Shown: positions 16,631 through 24,261 of the stretch, piece by piece
Position numbering within the stretch: the stretch's first letter is position 1
Layout: every line of letters begins with the position of its first letter
Assembly: GCF_900110465.1 (NCBI RefSeq)
Contig: NZ_FODV01000001.1
Span: 310,001-374,000 of the forward strand
Length of the DNA: 64,000 nucleotides
DNA from: Halogranum amylolyticum
GTDB lineage: Archaea; Halobacteriota; Halobacteria; Halobacteriales; Haloferacaceae
Direction: 5' to 3'
Notes under the pieces: model-generated
Seen by the model: the letters and a program-made list of their open reading frames with translations, nothing else
What the model was told of the DNA's origin: nothing
The model's database searches: none
Made by a program: the position numbers and the translations under genes

Positions 16631-18112
16631 TCACCGGTCCGTGGGTGTCTCGGTCGGGGTCGTTCCGGGCGTTCCCGTCGAGTTCCCCTCGGGGGTCCCG
16701 GTCGACGGAGACTCGGGAGTTCCCCCAGGTGTCCCCGCTGGCGTCGACGTCGAATCGTCCGGCTGTGTCGTCACCGGCGTCGGTTCGTCCGTCTCCGTCT
16801 CCGCTCGACCGTCGGTCCACCCGTCGCTCGTCGCGACGGGGCGGTCCCACCGCAGGAGCGCGAGCGCCCCGTCGGCGTCGACGTCGACCGAGAACTCCTG
16901 CGGCCGCGACGGACAGACGGTCCACTGGGCGGTGACGGCGGTCACTTGGTCGTCGGTCACTTGGCCGTCGGTTGCTTGGTCGTCGGTCACCTGGTCGTCG
17001 GTCGCTTGGTCGTCGGTCACCTGGTCGTCGGTCGCTTGGTCGTCGGTCGCCAGTTCGAGCGTCAGGTCGAGTCTGTCGTCGGCCTGCAGTCGGACGCCGA
17101 GCGGCGTTCGCGTCTCCGGAGCCAACTCGAACTCCTCGTCTGCGGTCCGTTCGCCGTCTGCGCGGGCGGTGACGGTGAGCGTCCGGGACTCCGTCGAGCG
17201 GTTGCGCGCGTTCCGCAGCGAGACGCCTCGCTGGTCGGTCTCGCTTCGGTACTGTCGGGGGAGACGGCAGTCCACGCCGACGCCTTCGGCGAGATCGGAG
17301 AACACGAACTGCTCCTCGGGGACGTGCCACTCGTACTGCTCGCTGGTCCCGTCCGCTTCGAGCGTCAGGTCGACGACGCCGGATCCGTTCACGAGCGGGA
17401 CGGCGACCTGCAGTCCCGGTCGGACGTCGTACCGATAGTCGAGCAGCGTCTGCCCGTCGAACTCGGCGATCGCGTGGACTTCCGTCGGCGTCTCACCGGT
17501 GTTCGCGAAGACGAGGTTGCTGGTGCCGTAGTCGGGCGTCCGTTCGCCTTCGTCGGACTCCGGGACGTACGGCAGCGTCTCGACGGCCTCGCCGCCGAGA
17601 GAGATGGGGCCGCAGGTCGGATCGCAACCGATCTGCTGTCGGCTCCAGACGTAGTCGTCCTCGACGACGACGAACAGTCCCCCGACGTCGCGGCCGACGA
17701 CCCAGTCGTGGACCGTCCGGCCGCCGTCGCCCGTCTCGACGACGACGCGGTAGATGCCGGCGGCGGCGATCAGATTCGCGTACTCTCGCCGCCCGTTCGA
17801 CTCGGACTTGCGGGGAGGAATCGTCTCGCTCTCGACGAACAGCGTCTCGCCGTCGTGTTCGACGACGACGGTGACGTACCGCTCGCGGTCGGACTGGTTC
17901 TGGAGGAAGAACCCCTGCGGTTCGACCGTCCGGGCGTCGTCGTCGCCGCGGTACGGGAGGTCGTCGGACGTGTCGGTGCCCTCGGGCGTGCCGGGCGTCC
18001 CGGACGTCGACCGCGGCGGCGGTGTGGGCGTGTCGTCGCCGAAGTCCGTGAGACCGGAACAGCCGGCGGTGGCGGTTGCCGTGAGAGCGGCGAGGAGGGC
18101 GCGGCGGCGCAT
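16631..18112 (-). CDS. Tandem lipoprotein paralogue 2 with TDDQ repeats
   Basis: A 493-residue lipoprotein with signal MRRRALLAAL, lipobox TAGC (Cys-18) and a Thr/Pro linker to about 60. Its first segment (QNQSDRERYVTVVV) and second segment (TLLDYRYDVRPGLQVAVPL) align by eye with paralogue 3 (ENRTRRERYVTVAV and RLLDYRYRVPVGLRLVLPI). Conserved Cys are 163, 167, 282 and 400 (CDPTC, VDCR, VCPS). Odd: seven five-residue (A/V)TDDQ units interrupt the third segment at about 356-390, and a Thr/Gly/Pro-rich tail of about 75 residues follows the core, a likely glycosylated stalk. Middle gene of the trio; function unknown. Confidence 0.75.
   Translation of the reverse strand: MRRRALLAALTATATAGCSGLTDFGDDTPTPPPRSTSGTPGTPEGTDTSDDLPYRGDDDARTVEPQGFFLQNQSDRERYVTVVVEHDGETLFVESETIPPRKSESNGRREYANLIAAAGIYRVVVETGDGGRTVHDWVVGRDVGGLFVVVEDDYVWSRQQIGCDPTCGPISLGGEAVETLPYVPESDEGERTPDYGTSNLVFANTGETPTEVHAIAEFDGQTLLDYRYDVRPGLQVAVPLVNGSGVVDLTLEADGTSEQYEWHVPEEQFVFSDLAEGVGVDCRLPRQYRSETDQRGVSLRNARNRSTESRTLTVTARADGERTADEEFELAPETRTPLGVRLQADDRLDLTLELATDDQATDDQVTDDQATDDQVTDDQATDGQVTDDQVTAVTAQWTVCPSRPQEFSVDVDADGALALLRWDRPVATSDGWTDGRAETETDEPTPVTTQPDDSTSTPAGTPGGTPESPSTGTPEGNSTGTPGTTPTETPTDR
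16941..17045. repeat. 15-base tandem repeat inside lipoprotein 2
   Basis: Seven imperfect 15-base units of the form GTCACTTGGTCGTCG run without a gap. The last four alternate as two 30-base pairs, pointing to recent unit duplication. On the minus strand the units encode (A/V)TDDQ. The repeat length is a multiple of three, so copy number can change without breaking the frame. Confidence 0.9.
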
Positions 18113-18165
18113 ACAGACGTTGCACAGCGAACCATGAAAAGTCCACCTCCTCCCGTCGCCACCAC

Positions 18166-19320
18166 TCACGACGCGTCGACCGCCTTCTGACAGTCGGTGT
18201 ACGCCCGGAGTCGGCCGTCTTCGTCGACCACCAACACGAGTTCGCCCGGCGGTGGGCAGTGGGTCCACGTCGCCACGAGGTCCTCCCCGTCGCCGGTGCG
18301 TGCGACCAGTTCGACGTCGGAGAGCGCGGGCGTCTCGAACCCGACGTCGACCGTCTCACCCGCCTCGAGTACGTAGTGGTCGTCGAGCGCGACGGAGCCA
18401 CGGTGGTGGACGGAGACGAACAGATGGTGGTCCACGTCGTCCTCGTTGACGAGACGCCCGAGGCGGAACGGGCCGTAGGTTCGAGTCGACCACCCGCTGA
18501 CGGCGTCACAGACCGCCGACACTCCCGTCCCCACCTCGAACTCGACGGCCGACTCCGCCGGAACGTGCCACGGTCGCCGGAGCGTCCGGTCGTCGACCGA
18601 GACGGCGACCTCGTACCGTCCACCGACGGCGACGATCGGGAGGACGAGTCGTAACCCGACGGGAACCCGGTACCGGTAGTCGAGCAGTCGCTCGCGGTCG
18701 GACCAGAGTCGAACCCGCACTCGTCTGGTCTCTGTCCCGACGTTGCGGACGAGGAGTCGTCCGACCCCCCGCCGCCGGACGGTCGTCTCCGGGCGAAGCA
18801 CCTCCGCGACGAACCCGCCGGTCGAGAGCGGCGGACATCCGGGCCGACAACGGGCCGTCTGACGGGTGGCGATACCGTCGTCTCCGAGGACGAGGGTGAG
18901 GTCGCCCACCCCCTCGCTGACGACGAACTCTCGGACGGCGGTGGCACCGGCTTCGGTGTCGACGGTCAGCGTGTAGCTGCCGCGTTTCGCGACGAGGTCG
19001 GGGTGTGAGACGGTCGCCCCCGCCGGGACTGTGGCGTTCCGGAGCGCGACCATCCGGTCGCCCTCGTCGACGGCGACGGTGACGTACCGTTCGCGTCGAG
19101 TCCGGTTCTCGACGCGGACCGCTCGCGCTCGGTAGACGTTGTCGGCGGGGTCGCTGTCGCGGTACGGGGTCGAAGCCTCTGGCGGCGCGAACGCCTCGGT
19201 CGACCGTGTCGTGCGGGCGTCTTCCGGGTTCCACCCGTCGACAGGGAACAGCGCACATCCGGCGAGTCCCGTCAGTCCCGACAACCCGGCGACGCCGGCG
19301 AGAACTGTACGCCGTCGCAT
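18166..19320 (-). CDS. Tandem lipoprotein paralogue 3 (first gene of trio)
   Basis: A 384-residue lipoprotein with signal MRRRTVLAGVAGLSG and lipobox LAGC (Cys-22). The mature part has three beta-rich segments; conserved Cys at 158, 162 (CRPGC), 271 (AVCD) and 355 (HCPP) match the other two genes, with one extra Cys at 377. The four positions suggest two disulfides outside the membrane. Sequon-like sites (NRT, NAT) favour N-glycosylation. It is the promoter-proximal gene, 53 bases before paralogue 2. Not recognised as any named family; it could be a redox-linked or adhesion protein, but no catalytic motif is seen. Confidence 0.75.
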   Translation of the reverse strand: MRRRTVLAGVAGLSGLTGLAGCALFPVDGWNPEDARTTRSTEAFAPPEASTPYRDSDPADNVYRARAVRVENRTRRERYVTVAVDEGDRMVALRNATVPAGATVSHPDLVAKRGSYTLTVDTEAGATAVREFVVSEGVGDLTLVLGDDGIATRQTARCRPGCPPLSTGGFVAEVLRPETTVRRRGVGRLLVRNVGTETRRVRVRLWSDRERLLDYRYRVPVGLRLVLPIVAVGGRYEVAVSVDDRTLRRPWHVPAESAVEFEVGTGVSAVCDAVSGWSTRTYGPFRLGRLVNEDDVDHHLFVSVHHRGSVALDDHYVLEAGETVDVGFETPALSDVELVARTGDGEDLVATWTHCPPPGELVLVVDEDGRLRAYTDCQKAVDAS

Positions 19321-19428
19321 ACGTCCAGTACGTCCGGAACGGGCTTAGTACCGTGCGTGATTGTGACACACGCCGAGACGTCTGCCGAGACGAAGGCGCT
19401 TTACCCGCCGACCGGATAGCCACCCTCA

Positions 19429-20499
19429 ATGAGCAAGCCGAGTCCCGAAGTGTACGAACAGGGGCGCGGGATGGACGCGCACAACAAGGTGATGCGCGAC
19501 ATCCGAGCGAAGAAGGACAAGACGTACGACCCGCACGAACCCACCCGCGTCTGGCTGGACGAAGACAACACGCCCGACGGCGTCTACCAGTCGTTGACCA
19601 TCATCCTCAACACCGGCGGCTGTCGGTGGGCGCGCGCCGGTGGCTGTACGATGTGCGGCTACGTCTCCGAATCAGTCGAGGGGGGGAGCGTCACCCACGA
19701 GCAGCTGATGGATCAGATCGAGGTCTGTCTCGACCACGAGGAGGAGAACGCAGAGAAGAAGGCGGGACTCATCAAGATCTACACCTCGGGGAGCTTCCTC
19801 GACGAGCGCGAGGTCGGTGCGGAGAGTCGCCGGGCCATCGCCGAGACGTTCGGCGACCGCGACCGCATCGTCGTCGAGTCGCTGCCGGACTTCGTCAGCG
19901 AGGAGAAGTTGGCGGACTTCACGTCGCAGGGGCTGAAGACGGACGTCGCCGTCGGTCTGGAGACCGCCACGGACCGCGTGCGGAAGGACTGCGTGAACAA
20001 GTACTTCGCCTTCGAGGACTTCGTCGCCGCGAGCGAAGAGGCGGAGGCCGCCGGGGCGGGCATCAAGGCGTACCTGCTGATGAAACCGCCGTTCCTCTCG
20101 GAACCGGAGGCCGTCGAGGACATGAAGCGCTCGATCCGCCGCTGTGCAGAGTACGCACACACGGTGTCGATGAACCCGTGTAACGTCCAGCGGTACACGA
20201 TGGTCGACGACCTGTTCTTCCGCGGCGGCTACCGCCCGCCGTGGCTCTGGTCGGTCGCGGAGGTGCTGGAAGACACTGCCGACGTCGACGCCATCGTCGT
20301 CTCCGACCCCGTCGGTCACGGCTCCGAGCGCGGTCCCCACAACTGCGGAGAGTGCGACGACCTCGTCCAGAAGGCGATCAAGGACTTCGACCTCCGGCAG
20401 GACCCGAGCGTGTTCGAGCAGGTCTCCTGCGAGTGCGAGGCGACGTGGGAGTTCGTGATGAGCGAGGAGAGCAGTTTCAGCGCGCCGCTGACCCGATAG
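19429..20499 (+). CDS. raSEA: Archaeosine radical SAM enzyme RaSEA
   Basis: Radical SAM protein that acts with ArcS to make archaeosine: it cleaves the lysine adduct left by ArcS on tRNA position 15. The 356 residues include GGCRWARAGGCTMCGY, giving Cys-65, 73 and 76 in a CX7CX2C arrangement as in Elp3-type radical SAM proteins, then KIYTSGSFLD, ESLPDFV, VGLETA and AGIKAYLLMKPP of the barrel. A C-terminal Cys cluster (HNCGECDD, SCECE) may bind zinc. The start ATG is followed by an unbroken family-like N-terminus. Co-location with tgtA and arcS within 20 kb supports the assignment. Confidence 0.9.
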   Translation: MSKPSPEVYEQGRGMDAHNKVMRDIRAKKDKTYDPHEPTRVWLDEDNTPDGVYQSLTIILNTGGCRWARAGGCTMCGYVSESVEGGSVTHEQLMDQIEVCLDHEEENAEKKAGLIKIYTSGSFLDEREVGAESRRAIAETFGDRDRIVVESLPDFVSEEKLADFTSQGLKTDVAVGLETATDRVRKDCVNKYFAFEDFVAASEEAEAAGAGIKAYLLMKPPFLSEPEAVEDMKRSIRRCAEYAHTVSMNPCNVQRYTMVDDLFFRGGYRPPWLWSVAEVLEDTADVDAIVVSDPVGHGSERGPHNCGECDDLVQKAIKDFDLRQDPSVFEQVSCECEATWEFVMSEESSFSAPLTR

Positions 20500-20502
20500 A
20501 GA

Positions 20503-20523
20503 GCGGTAGGGGGCGACTACCGC
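20503..20523 (+). terminator. Stem-loop after raSEA
   Basis: GCGGTAG (20503-20509) pairs perfectly with CTACCGC (20517-20523) around a 7-base loop, starting 4 bases past the raSEA stop. No T-run follows, so it may stabilise the mRNA end rather than terminate transcription. Confidence 0.45.
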
Positions 20524-20716
20524 CTCTCCCGTCTGTCCGTGGTCGTCTCACGCCTCCGTCGCCGAGCGGGTAGGCCGTCACTACCGTCGGCGTGTCAGTT
20601 CGACACACACCGCGTCGGAACGGAAGGCAGCGAGTAGTGACGAGGGATGCCGACGTAGAGCAGCGTAGACACGGTCGGCGGACACGAGCGTCGTGCCGGT
20701 CGTGTCGACAGACCCC

Positions 20717-20839
20717 ATGACGCAGAACACGACTCGGTGCAAGGCGATCTACTGTTCCGGCGGGTGGCTCGAACTCCGAGAGGAGGAGAACCCGGAGGGG
20801 TGGATCGCGACCGACACGCCGTACGACGTCACCGTGTGA
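20717..20839 (+). CDS. Small CxxxxC acidic protein, 40 residues
   Basis: A 40-residue frame, MTQNTTRCKAIYC at the start and ENPEGWIATDTPYDVTV at the end. The composition is acidic and the C-terminal W-I-x-(S/T)-D motif is common in tiny haloarchaeal proteins of unknown function (DUF7331-like), which is why I accept it. Two Cys (8 and 13) might hold a metal. A GTG at 20702 in frame would add MSTDP. It stands alone between raSEA and a regulator gene. A 7-base inverted repeat follows at 20944. The flanking 20524-20716 shows nothing else I can support. Confidence 0.55.
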   Translation: MTQNTTRCKAIYCSGGWLELREEENPEGWIATDTPYDVTV

Positions 20840-20943
20840 CCCTCCGAAACGACGGTGCTTGGCCCGCCCTCCAACCTCGCTGTGAGCGCGTCCGTCACGC
20901 TCGACAGCCCTCGAACCCGCTGAAACGGAGCTGAACCGCCGAA

Positions 20944-20962
20944 GCGAGTCACCTAGACTCGC
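20944..20962. terminator. Inverted repeat upstream of FilR1-type regulator
   Basis: GCGAGTC and GACTCGC form a perfect 7-base stem around a 5-base loop (ACCTA). It lies between the 40-residue gene and the next promoter and may end the first transcript or be part of an operator. Confidence 0.4.
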
Positions 20963-20968
20963 ATGTCA

Positions 20969-20991
20969 GTAGCTAGATTGATGTAGCTAGA
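20969..20991 (+). promoter_or_regulatory. Direct repeat operator candidate
   Basis: GTAGCTAGA occurs at 20969-20977 and again at 20983-20991, 14 bases start to start, each containing the palindrome TAGCTA. The pair sits 30-50 bases before the ATG at 21021 in an AT-rich patch with a CATTATCC box, the right place for self-regulation of the HTH gene. Confidence 0.5.
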
Positions 20992-21020
20992 AGACATTAT
21001 CCAACGACAGAGGATCGTAG

Positions 21021-21818
21021 ATGACATGGCAGGAGGACGGACGAGAGGCCGAAGCGGTGAGACTCGTCACGAAACGGCTTGACTTTCTCGAACGGCTCGC
21101 CGCGGCGCCGCTGAGTAAACGCCGACTCGTCGACGAACTGCCGTACTCGCGGTCGACCGTCGACCGGGCCGTCCGAGACCTCCAGATCGCCGGGTTGATC
21201 GACCAGACCGAAGACGGCTACGTGACGACGCTCTCCGGACGAATGAGCGCCGAACAGTACCGACAGTTCATCCGGACGACACACGACACCGTCGCGGTAC
21301 AGGACCTCCTCGAGGAGCTACCGCTGGACACGCCGATCGACGGTCGGGCGTTCCGCGGAGCGACCGTCCACCGCGCCGACGACGTCGCCCCATACGAGGT
21401 GATTGAGCGTCTTGTCGAGAGTCTCGAGGGGGCCGACCGACTGCGGGCGCTGTCGGACGGACTCCCCCACCCCCAGTATCTCGACGCCGTCGTCGAACGC
21501 GTCAAGACCGAGAACCTGACGGTCGCGGGCATCCTCTCGCAGTCGCTCTGGCGAGCGTTCGTCGATCACCACACCGACGACGTCGAGACCATGCTCGAGG
21601 TGGGCATCGATCTCCGCGTCGGCGACGTGCCGCCGTTCAGCCTCCACCTCGTCGAGTACGATCGGAAGACGACCGTGCAGCTACTCGTCTACGGCGACAC
21701 CGGCGCGATCCGGGGGATCGTCACGAACGAGACGGCCGACGCGGTCGAATGGGCGACCGACCTCTTCGAGCGTGCGAGCGAGGATGCGACACCACCCGAC
21801 GAGATCGACGAGAGCTGA
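21021..21818 (+). CDS. Winged-HTH regulator with FilR1-like domain
   Basis: A 265-residue transcription regulator. The N-terminus is a winged helix (LDFLERLAAAPLSKRRLVDELPYSRSTVDRAVRDLQIAGLIDQTEDGYVTT, about 16-70) with recognition helix SRSTVDRAVRDL. The remaining 190 residues resemble the haloarchaeal regulators carrying a FilR1 middle domain: RAFRGATVHRADDVAPYEVIERLVESL, then YLDAVVERVKTENLTVAGILS and a strand-rich end. Ligand unknown. The direct repeat just upstream suggests autoregulation. It is convergent with purQ. Confidence 0.85.
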   Translation: MTWQEDGREAEAVRLVTKRLDFLERLAAAPLSKRRLVDELPYSRSTVDRAVRDLQIAGLIDQTEDGYVTTLSGRMSAEQYRQFIRTTHDTVAVQDLLEELPLDTPIDGRAFRGATVHRADDVAPYEVIERLVESLEGADRLRALSDGLPHPQYLDAVVERVKTENLTVAGILSQSLWRAFVDHHTDDVETMLEVGIDLRVGDVPPFSLHLVEYDRKTTVQLLVYGDTGAIRGIVTNETADAVEWATDLFERASEDATPPDEIDES

Positions 21819-21848
21819 AAACAGCGGGCGACGACGCGGGGCGTTCGG

Positions 21849-22529
21849 CTACTCGCCGTCGAACCCGCGGAGCACGCCCTGGCCGTCGGTGCCACCGACG
21901 TCCGGGAGCGTCGCGCGTTCGGGGTGGGGCATCAACACGGCGACCGTGTCGCGTTTGCCGAGGATACCCGCGACGTTGCCGGTCGACCCGTTCGGGTTCG
22001 CCTCGTCGGTGACGTTCCCCTCCGCGTCGCAGTAGCGGAAGAGCACGCGGTCCTCGGCGACGAGTCGCTCGTATCGCTCGGCGGTGATCTCGAAGCGTCC
22101 CTCGCCGTGTGCGATGGGGATCTCGACGACGTCGCCCTCGTCGTAGGCGCGGGTCCACGGCGTGTCGGCGTTCTCCACGCGGAGGAAGACGTGTTCACAC
22201 TGGAAGCGAGCGCTCTCGTTCGTCGTGAAGACGCCGTCGGTCAGACCGGACTCACAGCCGATCTGCGCGCCGTTACAGACGCCGAGGACGGGGACGCCCT
22301 CGTCGGCGGCTTCGCGGACCTCCGCCATGACGGGCGAGCGGGCGGCCATCGCGCCGGCGCGAAGGTAGTCTCCGTAAGAGAACCCACCGGGGATCAGGAT
22401 CCCGCTGGCGTCCTCCGGGAGGCCGTCCTCGTGCCAGACGCGCTCGGCGTCGATGCCGAGGTGGGCGAGCGCGCGGACGGCGTCGCGGTCACAGTTCGAC
22501 CCGCCAAACTGGATGACTGCGACTGTCAC
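21849..22529 (-). CDS. purQ: FGAM synthase glutamine amidotransferase subunit PurQ
   Basis: Supplies ammonia from glutamine to the PurL/PurS complex in the fourth step of purine synthesis. The 226 residues show the class-I amidotransferase features: VAVIQFGGSNCDRDAV start, LIPGGFSYGDYLRAG, nucleophile Cys-85 in VLGVCNGAQIG, and MPHPERA with the catalytic His near the C-terminus. GTG at 22529 is the start: it gives the family N-terminus and stands 6 bases after a GGAGGTG Shine-Dalgarno sequence that lies inside a hairpin. purS is 117 bases upstream on the same strand; purL is not in the window. Confidence 0.93.
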   Translation of the reverse strand: MTVAVIQFGGSNCDRDAVRALAHLGIDAERVWHEDGLPEDASGILIPGGFSYGDYLRAGAMAARSPVMAEVREAADEGVPVLGVCNGAQIGCESGLTDGVFTTNESARFQCEHVFLRVENADTPWTRAYDEGDVVEIPIAHGEGRFEITAERYERLVAEDRVLFRYCDAEGNVTDEANPNGSTGNVAGILGKRDTVAVLMPHPERATLPDVGGTDGQGVLRGFDGE

Positions 22530-22533
22530 GCGA

Positions 22534-22548
22534 GCCACCTCCGGTGGC
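22534..22548 (-). promoter_or_regulatory. Hairpin hiding the purQ Shine-Dalgarno
   Basis: On the mRNA strand GCCACC, loop GGA, GGTGGC forms a perfect 6-base stem ending 4 bases before the purQ GTG. The loop and right arm spell GGAGGTGG, which matches the anti-SD core of haloarchaeal 16S rRNA. The ribosome-binding site is thus buried when the stem forms. Confidence 0.6.
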
Positions 22549-22589
22549 GAGCGTGAGCAGAGAGCGACTGTGTCGCGAGTGAGGTCACA

Positions 22590-22610
22590 GTGACCACCTC
22601 GTGTGGTCAC
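22590..22610. repeat. Inverted repeat in purS-purQ spacer
   Basis: GTGACCAC and GTGGTCAC form a perfect 8-base stem with a 5-base loop in the middle of the 117-base purS-purQ spacer. It shares the GACCAC core with the hairpin at 28810-28833. It could be a second mRNA hairpin acting with the SD-hiding one. Confidence 0.5.
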
Positions 22611-22646
22611 GACCGAGAGTCGGAGTCGTAGATGCTGCGATCGTCA

Positions 22647-22901
22647 TTACTCGGCTTCCTCGACCTCGACCTCGTAGTCGTGGATGGTCGGGTTCGCCAG
22701 CAGGCGTTCGGCCATCTCACTCGCGCGGTCCTCTGCCGCGCCGGCGTCGGCCGCCTCGAGATCGATCTCGTAGCGGTCGGTCGCTCGTAACCCCTGGAGT
22801 TCGAACCCGAGTCGGTCGAGCGCGCGCTTCGTCGTCTCCGCTTCCGGGTCGAGGACGCCGCGCTTCAGGCGGACGGTCACCGTCGCGGTGTAGGCGGTCA
22901 T
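22647..22901 (-). CDS. purS: FGAM synthase subunit PurS
   Basis: Small subunit that bridges PurQ and PurL. The 84 residues from MTAYTATVTVRLKRGVLDPEAETTKRAL match PurS from start to the C-terminal LLANPTIHDYEVEVEEAE, including LGFELQGLRATDRYEIDL. An upstream in-frame ATG at 22922 would add MTTHRRP; the shorter form fits the family. It precedes purQ in the usual purSQ order. The regulator gene at 22977-23849 lies 75 bases upstream on the same strand, with TATA-like GTATAAC on the minus strand around 22955. Confidence 0.92.
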   Translation of the reverse strand: MTAYTATVTVRLKRGVLDPEAETTKRALDRLGFELQGLRATDRYEIDLEAADAGAAEDRASEMAERLLANPTIHDYEVEVEEAE

Positions 22902-22976
22902 CGGTCGACGGTGCGTGGTCATGCATCATAGGACTTTTGGATGGCCGCTGTTATACACATTCATGTAACACTCCGC

Positions 22977-23849
22977 TCAGGCAGTCCGAGAGTCGCGAAC
23001 TTCGACGACGGAGAACGTGTCGTCGACGACGAGACTCAGCGTGTCCTCGCCGAGCGTGATGTCGACGCGCGCCCGGAGCGGATCGCGCGACTCGGTGACG
23101 GCAGCCCCGCGGCGAGCCCAATCGAGTGACCACGTCTGTACCGTCCGGAGGTCGACGTCGTGGTCGTAGTGGAAGCCGACGACTGCGGGGTGGTTGAGGA
23201 GGGCGGAGCCGAGCGCGAGCGAGACGACTTCCGGACAGCGCTGGCAGGTGTACTTGACGCGGGGTTCGTCGACACGGCCGAGATGTTCGTCCTCGCAATC
23301 GACGAGCACCTCGGGAACGATACGGCCCGAACAGCTGATGCAGAACCCGCGTTCCGCTTGTTCGACGAGCGCGCGCATCCACTGTTCGAAGACGTGTGGA
23401 ATCTCCTCCCGGTCGTAACCCTCGACGACGCCCGGTGGGACACCCGCCGACGAGAGCTGTTCCTCGCAGTCGACGCAGGCGACAGTCAGCCGTTCGTCCT
23501 CGTAGGTGAGTCGAACCGTCCCCGCGCACTCCGGGCAGACCACGTCGAGGTCGATCGGGTCGATGGTACCCGAACTCGTGTACGTGCCGGCGAGCATGGC
23601 GCCGACGATCTGCCACCCCGCCAGGGTGAGTTCGTAGCCGTCGTCCGTCTTGCGGACGAACCGGCCGACGAGCTTGCCGAGGTGGTAGTTGAACTTCCCG
23701 CTGTCGCGCTCGCCGACGCGTTCGCGGAGCGTCGAGAACGAGAGTGGGGTGTACGGGTCCTCGAACAGCGCTTGGAGGATCTGCATCCGAATCTCGTTGC
23801 CGAGGAGCGCGAACACTTCCTCCGGGGGGGCCGTCGTGTCGACTGTCAT
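22977..23849 (-). CDS. ArsR-type HTH regulator with zinc ribbons
   Basis: A 290-residue regulator of a haloarchaeal type. N-terminal winged helix: EEVFALLGNEIRMQILQALFE, then TLRERVGERDSGKFNYHLGKLVGRFVRKTDDGYELTLAG (about 8-75). Then two Cys pairs of a zinc-ribbon region, VCPEC and ACVDC (about 105-130), a further CISC plus DCED and a CQRCPEV, and a C-terminal beta-rich half that ends ITLGEDTLSLVVDDTFSVVEV. The ligand may be a metal or a redox signal. Same strand and just upstream of purS, but whether it controls the purine genes is unknown. Confidence 0.82.
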   Translation of the reverse strand: MTVDTTAPPEEVFALLGNEIRMQILQALFEDPYTPLSFSTLRERVGERDSGKFNYHLGKLVGRFVRKTDDGYELTLAGWQIVGAMLAGTYTSSGTIDPIDLDVVCPECAGTVRLTYEDERLTVACVDCEEQLSSAGVPPGVVEGYDREEIPHVFEQWMRALVEQAERGFCISCSGRIVPEVLVDCEDEHLGRVDEPRVKYTCQRCPEVVSLALGSALLNHPAVVGFHYDHDVDLRTVQTWSLDWARRGAAVTESRDPLRARVDITLGEDTLSLVVDDTFSVVEVRDSRTA

Positions 23850-23892
23850 GCAGGACGTACGCGAGCGGGTGTAATAACCGATGCGCGCCGGT

Positions 23893-24123
23893 TCAGGCGA
23901 CGAGCGCGACGACCCGGACCACACCGAATGCGAAACCGACGAGCGACGCGAGTGCGAGGAACCAGACGCCGAGCAGCGAGAGCACGCTCACGGCGGCGGC
24001 GAACTGACCGACGCCGCCGACAGCGGCGACGAGAGCGACCAGCAGCGTCGACACGAGTATTGCTTCGACGTTCGGACGACGGTTCGGGTCGACGGGACCA
24101 GGGGAGTCGGCGTATGCGTTCAT
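23893..24123 (-). CDS. Small two-helix membrane protein
   Basis: A 76-residue protein with a short N-terminal tail (MNAYADSPGPVDPNRRPN) and two long hydrophobic segments (about 20-43 and 47-74) rich in Ala and Val, separated by little more than a turn. No charged catalytic residues, Cys or known signature. The hydrophobicity pattern in GC-rich DNA and lack of a competing frame support it as real. It lies upstream of the regulator on the same strand, 43 bases from its start, and might share its transcript. Function unknown. Confidence 0.6.
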   Translation of the reverse strand: MNAYADSPGPVDPNRRPNVEAILVSTLLVALVAAVGGVGQFAAAVSVLSLLGVWFLALASLVGFAFGVVRVVALVA

Positions 24124-24261
24124 CTCTGTTCGTCCTCCCGGACATCGCCGTCGGAGATATAGTTCAGCAGAACGTCAGTTCTGTCGTCCGGTCGACCGAA
24201 CGCCGTTTCTGTCTGTTTTCGGATCGCTTCGCGTGCGAATCATGTAGCAAACGACAGCGGT

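Noticed and set aside
16941..17045. Short tandem repeats as a CRISPR array
   Set aside because: Units are 15 bases without spacers and encode TDDQ residues in frame, so this is a coding repeat.
16421..18190. Long plus-strand open frame opposite the lipoproteins
   Set aside because: It is antisense to genes with signal peptides and conserved Cys, is rich in Arg and Val repeats rather than acidic, and shows no family motif. Long open antisense frames are common in GC-rich DNA.
20560..20640. tRNA-like stretch with GCCGAGCGG and GTTCGA
   Set aside because: The arms do not pair into a T stem of five bases with a seven-base loop, and no anticodon stem is found.
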